The notes beneath the pieces are model-generated. The model was not told the DNA's origin. It ran no database searches and saw only the letters and a program-made list of their open reading frames with translations. This document shows positions 23,121 to 36,489 of a DNA stretch of 64,000 bases, piece by piece. This stretch comes from Riptortus pedestris. Lineage: Eukaryota; Arthropoda; Insecta; Hemiptera; Alydidae. Numbering within the stretch: position 1 is the first letter of the stretch; the number at the start of each line of letters is the position of its first letter. The DNA lies in contig CM032230.1 in the NCBI GenBank assembly GCA_019009955.1, forward strand, positions 19,023,501 to 19,087,500, in the 5' to 3' direction. Made by a program: the position numbers and the translations under genes.

Positions 23121-23254
23121 TTATTATTATTATTTATTAACGTCCACTTTTTGCAACTTAGGCTAATCGGGACGGGTTATCTACAGGTTACCACCCTTTT
23201 CTAGCCAGGGTGGGATTTTAGGATGTTATTTAATGAATTTCGTCACGAAATAAT
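23121..23254 (-). mobile_element. SINE, 5'-truncated, inverted copy
   Basis: Matches the body and tail of the SINE at 20787-21011 in reverse orientation (ttgcaacttaggctaatcgg, ctagccagggtgggatttta), with tail ttattattattatt at 23121. The tRNA-like head is missing, typical of incomplete reverse transcription. Confidence 0.75.
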
Positions 23255-23490
23255 TGTAAATAATAAAAAAGAAACTATTGAGGAGTACTCGTGTAATTTT
23301 GCATATGATTTGAATACTAAACTACTAATAACTGAAGTCATAATTGGCGTAATTTATCTATCTTTGCTAACTACGAGTATAAAACTAAAATTTTGCAAAA
23401 AATAATGTACTTACTTTTCCCTGGCACACTCAAATAAAATAACACTGATTCACTATAATTTGTGTGATAAACTACCAGTTTGTTTTTTTT

Positions 23491-23925
<435 letters not shown>

Positions 23926-24200
23926 TCGTGAAGCTCTGAGACTGCACGTATGCTAGTAACAGATGATACTGGTATATCATTATGTGCAGGTTTTTACAAG
24001 TTCAAAGTGTATTGCGACCACAAAGCGAATGCCTACATAATACAACTTACACATTTTTATAAACATATATAATACATTTTTTACTTCATAGGTACTTTTA
24101 TATATAATGTATGTCTTTATATTATAAGATAGTATAATGTAAGTAAATAGATACTATCAGTGTATATTGAGATCCACTATCGTAGACCCCTCGCAGGTTG

Positions 24201-24656
24201 TATATATATATATATATATATATTTGTCTGTTAACGCTCTAGCCGTCGCAATTTATTTTGATCGTTACCAAACTCGATATTTAAACCTTTTATGTAAAAA
24301 TAAAGATCAAGTCGTTAATGGCTGAGATCGGACCAGTGGGAGGGGTGGTATAGTGGGGAGGATTTTCGAAAATTCAAAATATCTCCGATACTATACGTCG
24401 GATCGAAGCAAACGTCTTACCGTAAATTAAATGTACTATAAATAGTGTTCTTTACATTATTCTGTATCTTGAATATTAACCGAGATATTGGCATTTTTCT
24501 GTTTTAAGCTTCTGAGACGAGATCGGCTAACTTCGGGTCTCCCTTTGAGTTTCCGTCAAGAGCTTATTCGGGTCGTTCGCGTAACTCTTCGGCTTTCTAT
24601 TCTAAAACTTCACATGGGAAATCTGCTTAGTTTACGCAGCCCCTGCGTGACGGACT
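24201..24656 (+). mobile_element. HINE-A element, 5'-truncated
   Basis: A short (TA)n at 24201-24222 is followed by all right-half blocks and an intact 3' terminus (gggaaatctgcttagtttac, then gcagcccctgcgtgacgga). A second, more degraded 3' terminus follows at 24803-24855. Confidence 0.75.
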
Positions 24657-25200
24657 ATTTTAGTTATCGGCCCCCAGTAATCCCTTTCTCTTACTTAAGT
24701 CATATCAACACTTAACTGTATATTATGTAGAACGTTATTTGAACCACAAATAAAGTATTGTTCTCTTTGAACTTTTACATTTTGTAACAAATGCAAGTAA
24801 GTGACGGACGTGGGAAATATGCATAGTTTACGGAGCCCCTGCGTGGCGGCCTTTTTAATATTTTAATTACTGATATACTTGGTAAGGAAAAATAACAGCG
24901 GCTGCGTATAGTAAGCAGATTTACCACGTGCTGGTATTACATAGGACTTATCTAGCCTGAGCATATATTCTCTAGTCCTAAATAAAAGCCTAGTGGATGT
25001 GGGGGTTTACTGGAGGAAGAGAACAAGATAATACAAATAACTTCTAAACACATAAGTTACGAATAAATGTACAGGGGAACAATAAAAGAACAAACATCAA
25101 TTGTATTAACAAGATTGGTCCTATTTTAAATTTTTACGACCCGACTCATATTAAAGATGTTTTGAAATTTCAAATTCCAATTCCGGTAAACCTACTATTT

Positions 25201-25325
25201 TAGCAGATTTCCCCTTAAGGGAAATCAGCTATTGAGATCGTGCTCATGACGAGATTTTTAAAACATTTCTTCATATGTCCTACAATCCTACCTAGGAGAT
25301 GTAGATGAGAAAATGACATAGACTC

Positions 25326-25394
<69 letters not shown>

Positions 25395-25944
25395 CGTTTT
25401 TAATTTTTGTCTGATCGTTACCAAACTCATTTATTCGTTTTATGCAAAAAGAAAGATCTAGCTCGCTAATAACTGAAATCGGACCAGTGGGGAGCGGTTT
25501 AGAGGGGAGATTTTGGAAATATTTCCGTTCCTATACGTTGGATCGAAAAATTGTATAACCTGAAGTCTGTGGTCAGGTATAGTTCGGATTAGGTCGGCCA
25601 TTTCCGTCGGCTCAGGTGGGAGGCTTCTTCTAACCTTACCTGTCGTTTCTAACCTTACCTTACCTTCGTTACTTTGTGAGATTTATGCAAATACGTTCTG
25701 TTCATCCGCCCCCCCTCCCTTCTTTAGTTCTTGGACTACTAAAATTTGAGTTATTAAAATATAAATTATTCTTACAATTCAGAAGCCTTTTCAGTTGGGA
25801 ATTTATTTTAATTAACTGAATGATTTCTCATTACCGTTTGTATTTAATCACGGTGGTATTGTGTTACCAGTATGCAGATTTCTCTATTGTAAAACTTAAC
25901 ATGGGAAATCTGCTTAGTTTACGCAGCCCCTGCGTGACGGACTT
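25201..25944 (+). mobile_element. HINE-A element with internal substitution
   Basis: Intact 5' terminus at 25201 and intact 3' terminus ending at 25944. (TA)n runs 25338-25391. Between about 25557 and 25860 the usual internal sequence is replaced by unrelated sequence, so either an insertion/deletion or a separate lineage is present. Confidence 0.65.
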
Positions 25945-26455
25945 TTATTAAGCGTGTGCGGATAAAAGTTCTTTTCGGGTCTCGTCGGTTTTGATCGTGA
26001 GATTCGTTTGTTTACAATTCATAAGCCATTGGGAGCTTATTAACTGAATGATTTCTCATTACCGTTTGTATTTACTCACATGTGTTTTAGGTGTTACGCA
26101 AATTTCTCTATTGTAAAATATGTTGTTGTTTATATTGTCTCTGCGTAGCGAACTTTTCTGTTTCTAACAGGTTCAATTCCAGGTCCATCAGCCATTTACG
26201 AATATCGTCCTCATGTAGATTGAAATGGATAAATAACAAGTACAGTAAAGACAACATTTATGACAAGGACCTAAAATCTTCTTATTGTCGTCATAATACA
26301 AGTTATTAGCATTTATCTCAATACGTAAACAATATCCTACATTTGAAATTGTGGTCGCTATAGCGTATAGAGCCAAATAAAATGAAAATTGTTTACCGCT
26401 TTCTGCTCCAGTTGTCTTCTCCACCTATGAAGTGAAGAATTCTCAGCACACACAC

Positions 26456-26527
<72 letters not shown>

Positions 26528-26752
26528 CCTTTTGGGAAATACCCGAAAATTTAGTTCACAGAAATTACTCTTGACTAAGCCAAATGTTTGCTCCATTTTA
26601 CCAGCAACTGAAGTAAATATAGTGAATAGGCTATGTCAGAGAACTAGAGTGATCTTTTATTAGCAGATATATTATAATTGTACTCAATACTGGCGAAAAT
26701 AGAAGGTTAACATTAAAATGCTGTTCTTATACGAGGTTCTTTGGAATTTAAA
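25945..26752. other. No gene recognised; isolated (TA)n
   Basis: A (CA)n-(TA)n tract at 26448-26524 stands without HINE-A flanks. The rest contains decayed 3'-end-like pieces and nothing I can name. Confidence 0.35.
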
Positions 26753-27556
26753 AAGTCCGTCACGCAGGCGCTGCGTAAACTAAGCTGATTTCCCTCGTGA
26801 AGTTTAATAATAGATAAATATACATACTGCTAACACAACACCGTGAATAAATACAAACGGAAATAAGAAATGTTTCATCCAATTTCAATAGCCTGCCGAC
26901 AGGAAGCGTTAGGTTAGAAATGTAAACAAACGGGTCTCGCCTCACACCGGAAAGAAAAACTATTACTGAAATATATCAGAATAGAACACATTAATTTTAT
27001 TGAGAACTATTTACTATATCTAGTACTGTAATTAATAATGAGTCAGAATAATTGTTATCTCAATCAATAAAATTTTAGTAGTCCAAAACTTTAAGATGGG
27101 GGGGGGGAGTCATCAGTGCATATTTGCATGTATCTCGTATAATAAAGGTCTCTTGAATACAATTTTTGGTATTTAAACTTTCAATAATGTGATTTATTAT
27201 GTATCAGAGTATTGTTTACGTAACATGAGTAGAAGGGGCGGTTTGGAGAAAACTGAAAAATGCAAATATCTCGGTTAATATTCAAGATAGAGAATAAATG
27301 TATATAACAATATTTATAGTAAATTTAATTTGTAATAAGATTGATTTTGTATAATTTTTCGATCCGACGTATAGTAACGGAGATATTACGAATTTCCGAA
27401 AATCCTCCCCTCTAAACCCCCCCTCCCACTAGTCCGATTTCAGCCGTTAACGAACTTGATCTTTCTTTTTACATAAAACGCTTAAATATGAAGTTTGGTA
27501 AGGATTAAACAAAAATTGCGACCGCACAGATAAAGGTAACAGGTAACAGACAAATA

Positions 27557-27616
<60 letters not shown>

Positions 27617-27742
27617 CAGTTGTGAACGGACCTCATTTTCGTCATCTACTAGTTAGGATCGATGGACATTTGAAGAAAAATGTCGAAAATTCCGTCATTA
27701 GTACAACCTCAATAGCTGATTTCCCTTAAGGGAAATCTGCTA
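26753..27742 (-). mobile_element. HINE-A element, long form, complete
   Basis: Both termini are present: aagtccgtcacgcaggcgct at 26753 and gatttcccttaagggaaatc tgcta ending 27742. At 990 bp it carries an additional internal segment of about 300 bp also seen in the copy at 1722. (TA)n lies at 27558-27606. It is a good reference for the long subfamily. Confidence 0.85.
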
Positions 27743-27810
27743 AAATCGTAGCCTTTGAAGGATACTTACTGTAAGCCATTTTCTATGAACTCAGTAGTGT
27801 AATATATGGC

Positions 27811-27845
<35 letters not shown>

Positions 27846-28213
27846 GCATGATTTATGGAAGGAATGGTTATAAAGTTGAACTAAAATAAATGTCTACTGT
27901 CATTTTGACAAAGTTGGTTTAAATTGAAAATAACTCTTCATAAACTGTAATTATTACGCTTTACCTGATTATATTACGATTATAGTTATAACTTTTTTAC
28001 AATGATTTCTGTATTCACAGGAAATCATGAAACTTTTGATGCCTTTCTCTTCCTCTATGCTCCACAGTTTTTCATACATTATAATTGGCACAACTTTTAC
28101 TCTCACTTGCCTCATTTGGAACTCCCACATGGTAATTTTTTATAGCCTATGATCTAAGTTGCAGTCGCTCCGTGCGAAGAAAACTATAGGATTTTCCTGA
28201 TTTTATATTTTAA

Positions 28214-28770
28214 CTAGCTAAGGTAACACGGCTTCGCTTGGGAAACCATTTGAGCTTAAATGTTTAAGATTTTTATTTTTGGCAAGGCTTCAAAGTTTAA
28301 ATCTACATCTCCCGGCTTTTAGAACAGAAATTTTGGTTTTGAAAAATAAATGAAAATAAGTTCCTAATCCATCCCTCTCTACTGACACATTGAATAATTC
28401 AAATCATAATCATGCATTTATTAAAATTAAACTTTGTCTATAATGTACATATTCCCTAACAAAGACCAATCCATGTATACATCCTGAGCTTACATAATAC
28501 TGAATGTATGAGAAAGCAATTCCAACATTTCACAGGATGTGAGTTAATAATTGTGTTAACACATTTCCTATGTTAGCCTCACTACAAATTATGATATAGC
28601 TTATAATTATGAATTAGTGCTAATTCATATCGCAAGTTGTAGCAGATTTACCTTAAGGGAAATCAGCTATGAGGTCGTACTCATGACGTGGGTTTCGAAA
28701 ATGTCTTCAAATGTCCGTCAATCCTCCCTAGGAGACGACGAAAAAAAAGTACGTTCAAATATACATACAT

Positions 28771-28826
<56 letters not shown>

Positions 28827-30140
28827 CATCTCCAGGGTAGGATCGATGGACATTTGAAGAAAATTTTCGAAAATCGCGTCATGAGTACGACCTCAATTGC
28901 TGATTTCCCTTGAGGGAAATCTGCTAATAAACTACATCAAAATTGTAATACATGTTGGTCGGTCTGTCATTCCGTTTGTTACTCAGTCGTTCGAAATCGG
29001 CTAGTGGGGATTTTCATATTCCTTTAACATGCACATTTTTAAGCCAGCCTAAAGTACAGCATGCCTAGTCTATATCTGAATTCGAATTTTCAAGTGGGAT
29101 CTGATGGGTTGGTTTACTTTGCCGTCAATTAGTCATTTACGTAAGGAACAAATCGTGTACCGAATGCCAATTAAGGTTTCACATTATTTTTTTTTTTTTT
29201 AATAGAATCTATATTATTATTTCCTGAGGTTCTTTATTTCGACGTATAAACATATATTGTCTATACCTCCTAATAGTGACTGTATAACTGTCTGGAATAG
29301 TTTTTACTGAACTTAAACGTTTGTATTTATAAATTAATATCAAAATTTGGACTTCTGTGTTTTCACTTCAAGCTTTTTGTATGTGTTTCTGGTCGTACAA
29401 ATGTCATCCTTTCTTACATATGTAGGCAAGGACATGGAAGGCAAAATGTAAGGGACTAATTGTGTTTCAAATGTATTTTTTCAGTTCTATTATATTTATA
29501 TTCAAAATTCCATCTTTTGGTGGAAATAAAATTCATTGTTACAAGTTATTCCATGTAAATGTGTCAAATAGTTGAACAACTTTAATATATCTGGTTCTAC
29601 TAGACTAGTAGGAACTCAAAATCCATCAAGAGATTTTTCCATTTCACGCTTCCCTTATTACCCCCACTCCTGCTGGTCACGTGACGAGCCTGTTAGAACA
29701 GCTGGTGTTCATGGAGGAGCTAATGCTAATTCACATGACGAGTTTTGTTTAGTCCGGTTTCAGTCTTTTCTGCCCAATAACATTCTCGACTTAGTTCTAT
29801 AGTTTTTAGTGTATCTCGTTTATATTTCGTTATATTATAATAGTGTATATAACAAAAGTTACTCTAAATACCACAATCAATAACCTTTCGCATGTTTGCC
29901 GAATAACCAATATTTCTATTTTCATTTCAGGCCTCTCATATAACCCCTACTCCTGTTTGTCTCTGAACATATCAGCATAGCCTTTTATTTCTAAGTTAGG
30001 TTAGTAGTGATGCATGTACCAAGTTTTATATAATTTGGTCCCGTACTATAGGCATGAAAACAAACAGTCAAGAATGGTTGATATTTTTTCAATGGCTTGT
30101 GAAATTTCGAGAAAAAAATCCATATTCAGAAAAAGGTTAC

Positions 30141-30147
<7 letters not shown>
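28214..30147 (-). mobile_element. Helitron family B copy, old, interrupted
   Basis: CTAG at 28214-28217 is followed by the decayed hairpin region (acacggcttcgcttgggaa) in reverse orientation. Family B blocks reappear at 29640-29960 (cccttattacccccactcct), and the 5' end block aaaggttacaatta is at about 30140. A HINE-A composite sits inside at 28640-28926. The stretch 28930-29635 is too diverged to assign with certainty. Confidence 0.45.
28640..28926. mobile_element. HINE-A head-to-head palindrome around (TA)n
   Basis: A plus-oriented 5' terminus (tagcagatttaccttaaggg) runs to (TA)n at 28778-28824, and a minus-oriented 5' terminus follows (ending gatttcccttgagggaaatc tgcta). Neither copy has a 3' half. 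The whole 287 bp is an inverted repeat with the microsatellite as its spacer. Confidence 0.8.
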
Positions 30148-30178
<31 letters not shown>

Positions 30179-30199
30179 GTATCCTCTGTCTGTACTCTT

Positions 30200-30252
<53 letters not shown>

Positions 30253-30545
30253 CTGTTACCGCTCTAGCGGTTGCAATTATTGTTTAATCGTTACTAAACT
30301 CGATATTTAATCGTTTTATGTAAAAAGAGAGATCATTTTCGTTAACGGTTGAAATTGGTCAAGGGGGAGGGGGAGGTTTAGAGGGGAGGATTTTCGAAAA
30401 TTCGAAATATCTCCGTTACTATAGGTCGGATCGAAAACTTGTATAGAACAAATCTTATTGTAAGTTAAATTTACTATAAATATTGTTATATACATTAATT
30501 CACTATCTTGAATATTAACCGAGATAATGGCATTTTTCAGTTTTC
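30148..30545 (+). mobile_element. (TA)n tracts and HINE-A right half
   Basis: Two TA tracts (30148-30172 and 30204-30249) flank a short piece of Helitron family B 5' end. The second is followed by gtctgttaccgctctagcgg and the internal HINE-A blocks to tattaaccgagataatggca. The 3' hairpin is absent. Confidence 0.6.
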
Positions 30546-30607
30546 AACCACCAGCAAACCACCACTTCTACTCATGTTGCATAAACAATACTCTGCTACA
30601 TTATAAA

Positions 30608-30665
<58 letters not shown>

Positions 30666-30667
<2 letters not shown>

Positions 30668-32469
30668 AAAATGGAGAGGTACCAATAAAATGGAGCAAAA
30701 TGAAAATGATACATTTGTATAAAAAAGGGGATATGGAAGATCATAGAAACTACAGGGGCATAGCTTTATTAAACAATATCACTAAAATATTTACTCAGCT
30801 CTTAAACAACAGAATTATCCAATGGTCAGAACAATGTAACCCTCTCTCTGAACAACAAAACGGCTTTCGTCGCGGCAGAGGCTGTTTGGATGGTATTTTC
30901 TCACTGCTTGCGCTCACACAGATTCATCTGAGATTAAAAGGAAGAAAAGTATACGCTTGTTTTATTGACTTTTCTAAAGCGTTTGACACTGTGAACCACG
31001 ACAAGCTGTTCTCCAAGTTATACAAATTTGGCATCAGCACAAAAATGATTAGAGTAATTGGAAAATTATACAGTCTAATGAAGTTGATAATTCAAACTGG
31101 TCCTGAAAATTCTAATGAAATATCAGTTACTGAAGGCGTTCTTCAAGGTGACAGCTTATCTCCAACTCTCTATATCATCTACACTGATGACTTGAGCCAA
31201 TCCATAGAGGCTGGTGGCGATGGAATTAGTATAGATAGTGGGCAAGATGTGGATATGCTTGCGTATGCCGATGACACTGTAATTATGTCCAGTACTCCAA
31301 GGGGACTTCAACGTAAGTTATATCTCCTTCAAGAATACTGTCAGAAGAACATGCTCGCCATAAACGTCGAAAAAACAAAGGTATTAGTTTTTAAAAGAGG
31401 AGGGCCAAAGTGTACAAAGAAATTTTTCATTAATAATAATGAGCTTACAGTAGAAAATTCCTATAATTATCTTGGAGTATTATTCTCTGACTCTACTGTA
31501 TTCTCGAAAGCCGCTGCAGATATGTGTCGGCGAGGAATGGCGGCCTCAGCTGCTGTTATGCAAATACTAAAATCCTGCAAATGCAAATCATGGGATTCTA
31601 GGATGGCACTTTTCGAAGCTCTGTGTGAATCCGTCTTGCTTTATGGAAGCCAGATCTGGGAATTGGGATACATGGATGTCATTGAAGCTTTCCAAGCAAA
31701 GTATCTTAAACAGCTTCTCCATCTTCCAACCAACACTCCTGGATATATGCTACGAATGGAATGTGGCAGAGCTTCGTTAAAAGTAAAGGTTTTGAAACTA
31801 GCGCTCCAGTGGGTTTTTAAACTTGTTGAAATGGACGACTTCAGAATTCCTAAGCGCTGCTTCTCCAGACTTTTAAAAATTGACCAGCGGGACCGAGGAT
31901 CTAATCTAAACTGGGTCTCTCACTTAAGAAAAATAATTTCTGAAGCAGGTTACGAGGATGTTTGGACAACTCAGGACTGGATAACTCTTAAGGCCATCAA
32001 GGAAACTGTCTTAACGAGTTACAGTGAAAAATTAAAAACATTGGATATCCGAGTTCTTAAATCTTCATTTTCCCAGCAGTACCAATCGTTCAAAGCTAGC
32101 AAAGATGTGGAGAAGTACCTCATTTTTATCAACAATATCCACGTTACCAGAATCATAGCACAGTGCAGACTTTCATCGGACAAGACTCTCAAAATATATT
32201 GGAACAGCAGTGCATACAAGCTTAACTGTGAGGAATTATGCAGCATTTGCAATCTGTATGAAGAGGAAACATTCCACCATTTCTTCTTCCGCTGCCCTAT
32301 GTATAGCCACATCAGAAATGCGTACATCTCTAAACATATTAATCCTACTGTTTCACCAAATACACAGCTCAAGCAATTGTTCACAATAGAAGACAAATCT
32401 AAGGCACTTGATACCTATAAATTTGTTATAAATGCCCTTAAAGTACGAGCTTTCATAATGTTTGATTGA
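30666..32469 (+). CDS. Non-LTR reverse transcriptase, C-terminal two thirds
   Basis: The frame is open from 30666 (ENGEVPIKWSKMKM) to the stop at 32467; the first internal Met is at 30700 (589 residues). Reverse transcriptase motifs are in order: NYRGIALLNNITKIF, QNGFRRGRGCLDGIF, motif A FIDFSKAFDTVNHD (catalytic Asp), motif B GVLQGDSLSPTLY, motif C LAYADDTVIMS (catalytic DD), then KTKVLVF and YNYLGVLF. The C terminus has a zinc-knuckle-like array, CSICNLYEEETFHHFFFRC, as in many Jockey/CR1/I-group LINEs. The enzyme would copy LINE RNA at a nicked target. The core has no stop or frameshift, so the insertion is fairly young. The exact clade is uncertain. Confidence 0.88.
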
Positions 32470-33051
32470 TTCATCACTTCCAACACAAGTTGTAAATATT
32501 TCATTTATTATTATAATTATTTATATATTTTATTTATTTATTTATTTTTCATAATTAATATTGTGCCTTCGGAACTGATTGATGATTTAGAAGAACTGTC
32601 TCTTTATTTTGTCTATTACTATACATATATATTTATTATATTTACTTATTATTATAATTTCATTTTATTATATTATTATTTTTTATTTATTTATTTATTT
32701 TTCTTTAATATAAACAGATTAATGAAATTTTATGTTCTCGTTTATTTTTATTTTATTTTCTTTCTTTCTATTTCTTTATTCTTTATTTTAATTTTTGTTT
32801 CTATTAAATTAAGATTAATTATGTATCAAATTTGAAGATCACCCAATGTTGAGTAAGCTATTTTTTACTATAATGTAATTCTTTGTTTATTGATGTACTA
32901 ATTATAGCCAAATTATTTATTTTATTAATCATCAATATTATATGTATTACTTTAGAGAAGTATTGTACCTAGCTATGTGTTTTAATTTTTCTTCTTATTT
33001 TTGTAAATATTCGGACCCCCTGTAAAAAGTTTATACTTAAATACAGAATTT

Positions 33052-33072
<21 letters not shown>
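32470..33072 (+). other. LINE 3' untranslated region and (TATC)n tail
   Basis: Very T-rich (repeated tttattt/attatt) and without a credible gene. It ends at a (TATC)n run at about 33051-33090 that merges into (TA)n, probably templated or slipped during target-primed reverse transcription. Confidence 0.55.
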
Positions 33073-33131
<59 letters not shown>

Positions 33132-33244
33132 TTTTGAACGGACCTCATTTTCGTCATCTCCTAGGTAGGATCGATGGACATTTGAAGAAAATCGCGTCAT
33201 GAGTACTACCTCAATAGCTGATTTCCCTTAAGGGAAACCTGCTA
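33073..33244 (-). mobile_element. HINE-A 5' half with (TA)n
   Basis: (TA)n followed by cagttttgaacggacctcat and the 5' terminus in reverse (gatttcccttaagggaaacc tgcta ends 33244). The 3' half is missing where the LINE lies. Confidence 0.7.
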
Positions 33245-33740
33245 AAAGTGTTTTTCTTCATTCTTACGTAGGTTCAGTGGACATTTGGGAACATTTTTTT
33301 CTAAAAGGACTTATGAGGGAAATAGTTAATTATATTAAAAGAAATTACATTATTTTGTGAAGCTCAGATTTTAATCAATCGAAAATGGCTGACGGTGTAA
33401 ACATATTCGACACAAAAAATAAATAAGTGTAAGGTATATTTTATCTGCATATGTTTTTATGGTCTGCTTTTTTCGCAATGGGAACCGCCTCTCTTCGTAT
33501 AAACATGTTTTCTCTATTTTCATGTTTGGTATATACGATAAATATATTTCATGATATACAAATTAGTTCTTTTATATATAAATGCTATGTATCATAATTA
33601 AATTAATATAAAAAAAGTACAATGAACGATATGAAATATTTCCAAAAATGTGAAAAATAATCTATAACAACCTATATAAAAACACAAAATGGGTTATTTA
33701 TTAATAACATGTAAATTAATAGCAATGACTTATAAGATTT

Positions 33741-33858
33741 TAGCAGATTTCCCTTAAGGAAAATCAGCTATTGAGGTCGTACTCATGACGCGATTTTCGA
33801 AAAATTTCTTCAATTGTCCATCGATCCTATCCAGGAGATGACGAAAATGAGGTCCGTT

Positions 33859-33945
<87 letters not shown>

Positions 33946-34037
33946 CCGGCAAAAAAACCTCCCTGCTTTCAATAGGAATCCACTACTACTCACGCGGTGG
34001 CTTGCTCAAACCGGGGAGGTTTTTTCCTATATAACCC

Positions 34038-34106
<69 letters not shown>

Positions 34107-34531
34107 TTGTCTGTTAACAAGCTAGCAGTCGCAATTTTTGTTTGATCGTTACCAAACTCGATATTTAAACGTTTTATGCAAAAAGACAGATCAAGTTCGC
34201 CCAATGGCTGAAATCAGACCAGTGGGGGGGGGGATTCGAAACTTCGAAATATCTCTGTTACCATACGTCGAATCAAAAACATGTATAAAAACAATGTTAT
34301 TGCAAATTAAATTTACTATAAATATTGTTCTATACATTTATTCTCTATCTTGAATATTAACCAAGATATTTGCATTTTTCTTAAATGTGGGCCGATAACG
34401 GATGAGTGAGTTTCCCGCCAAAAGCCAGTTTTAGCGTTTTCGTCACTGTTCGGCTCGCGTATGGAGATTTCTCTATTGTATAAATTTACGCGGGAAATCT
34501 GCTTTGTTTACGCAGCCCCTGCGTGACGGAC
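33741..34531 (+). mobile_element. HINE-A element, complete, with a MITE in its (TA)n
   Basis: 5' terminus at 33741 (tagcagatttcccttaagga); 3' terminus ends gcgtgacgga near 34531. The TA region is split into 33865-33941 and 34040-34100 by a 98-bp insert. All internal blocks (cgttaccaaactcgatattt, poly-G, attaaccaagatatttgca) are present. Confidence 0.85.
33942..34039. mobile_element. 98-bp MITE with TA target
   Basis: Starts gggtccggcaaaaaaacctc and ends with the inverted core gaggttttttcc ... acccgg. TA precedes (33940-33941) and follows (34040-34041). The inverted core is about 14 bp with imperfect outer ends. It is too small to code; it probably belongs to Tc1/mariner-type MITEs, although the TA context of a TA repeat makes the target site uninformative. 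Confidence 0.55.
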
Positions 34532-35978
34532 GTAGTTACAAAACTATGCAGCAAAATATTAAGTCTTTTCTTATATTGTTTTGGCATATGTCCATTTGTC
34601 GTAATAACAATTCCTGCAACTTCGATTTCGATTTGTGGAGATCATTCAATGAAATAAATTATAAAATTGTTATTCAATTATTGTTGGAAATTTTTATTAA
34701 ACTCCGTATACAATTTAATAATGTTATCTAACTGAATGTGAATGAATTTGTATTTGGGAATCAATGATTTTATTGCTCATGCAATTGCTTTTCGGAATGG
34801 GGAATGAAGTATTGACATTCTTACTATTTACCTTACTACTATATAGAAGATTAATTACATTTAATACTATAGTTTTAATATTTATATTAAAATAACATCA
34901 AAATATATTTAACACCTACGTGATTATTACTAATTGAACTAGTTACACATCTACAACTTATTTATTTTATTTATCTTGGGCTTTATAGCAGTTAAAATTC
35001 TATAATTTTATTTAAAATTAGCCTTATGAGTACTACATGTTCATTATTTACATTTTACGCACACACACGCATGCATAAGTATATTCACACACATTATATT
35101 TTTCGGGCTGCATCCCTGGGAAATAGTTTCATTGTGAGGAGTTCTGCTACCTGCTCCTGCGCTCTGATTTTTTAGCTGATTTCTCAGACGCGATTTTCGA
35201 AGCATGCACAAAGTTTATTTGCTACATGTGCCATACTATTACAGTATATAACATGTATGTTCATAATACATCGTGTTTTGTGTACAAGAAATGATTTTCA
35301 TAAATTTGTTCTTGAGATTAAAAAAAGGAAAATAAAAATAGAAAAAGAAAAGGAACAAGAAAAACCCCAAAAAACAACCAAAAAATGAAAAATAAATAAA
35401 TAATATACGTAATAAAAGAACAAACAATCAAAGTGATGAAAAATTAGTACGTATAATAAGGAAAATCGAAAAGACTCCAATAAAATGTTAATTTAACTTC
35501 ATTAAGAAAGTTATGCCACTCATTCTAATGCACTATTCTTGATGTAGGCATTAAAAAGAAAAAAAAGAATGGAAGGAAGACTTAATATATTATTTTTTAA
35601 GTACGGTGTTTAAAACGTCCGCTGTTTCTAAAGAGGTTTTAGAAAAACCTTGTATATGCATGTATATATATATATATATATACTGTGTTATAGTTAATTT
35701 TGTTATTATGCAACTATTACTGCTGTGTGTTGTTGCATTTATTATTATTTTTTTATCGAAGCCACTTTCATGTTTTACTAAAACTATTCTGTTGTTGTTA
35801 TTCCACTATGTTACAATTGTTGTTGTTATTTGTTATCACCTTGTTATATATATCTGTGCTGATCATGATATGGGTGTTATATATATTGTGGTGTGATGAG
35901 GTTGCCCGAGTGTTATGTATGTGGCTATATTTATGAGTATGGTGTGATTGTGAATAATGTATATATAATAATTATAAT

Positions 35979-35986
<8 letters not shown>
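34532..35986. other. No gene recognised, AT-rich
   Basis: Contains a small HINE-A-like scrap (35168-35205, gctgatttctcagacgcgat) and T-rich or A-rich runs. The open frames here are low in complexity and unconvincing. No terminal repeats seen. Confidence 0.4.
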
Positions 35987-36019
<33 letters not shown>

Positions 36020-36471
36020 ATATATATGTACTTTAGTCTGTTAACGCTCTAGCGGTCGCAATTGTTGTTTGATCGTTACTAAACTCAGTATTTAAACGTT
36101 TTATGCAAAAAGACAGATCAAGTTCGTTAATGGCTGAAATCAGACCATTGGGATGGAGGGGGGGGGATTTTTTCGAAAATTCAAAATATCTCCGTTACCA
36201 TATGTCGGATCAAACAATTATATGGAATGAATGTTATTGCAAATTAAATGTACTATAAGTATTGTCCTATACATTTATTCTCTATCTTGAATATTAACCG
36301 AGATATTTGCATTTTTATTAAATGTGGGTGGTTAACGCACGAGTGAGTTTCCCAACAAAAGCTAGTTCGGCCGTTTCCGTAACTGGTCGGCTCTCATATG
36401 GAGATTTCTCTATTGTATAAGTTCAAGTGGGAAATCTGCTTAGTTTTCGCAGTCCCTGCGTGACGGACTTT
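35987..36471 (+). mobile_element. HINE-A element, 5'-truncated
   Basis: (TA)n at 35987-36028, then gtctgttaacgctctagcgg, the poly-G block, and the complete 3' terminus ending gcgtgacggactt at about 36471. There is no 5' half. Confidence 0.75.
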
Positions 36472-36489
36472 TTATTGATTTGCAAATTT

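Larger units (their letters stand above)
30614..33072 (+). mobile_element. Non-LTR retrotransposon, 5'-truncated, between simple repeats
   Basis: Begins inside a (TA)n tract (30614-30662), carries one long frame, then a T-rich 3' untranslated region of about 580 bp ending aaatacagaatttt followed by (TATC)n and (TA)n. The 5' truncation is typical of LINE insertion. The 3' tail is a tetranucleotide repeat rather than poly-A. The endonuclease and ORF1 are missing. Confidence 0.75.

Noticed and set aside
20882..23254. Inverted repeats of about 115 bp as hAT terminal repeats
   Set aside because: The left copy continues into a tRNA-like head with a B box and both end in (AAT)n, so they are two SINEs.
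30054..30310. Two overlapping plus-strand frames through TA repeats
   Set aside because: Microsatellite translation joined to Helitron family B and HINE-A sequence; no domain.
35239..35480. Phe/Leu-rich minus-strand frames suggesting a membrane protein
   Set aside because: Translation of an A-rich low-complexity stretch; hydrophobicity follows from composition.
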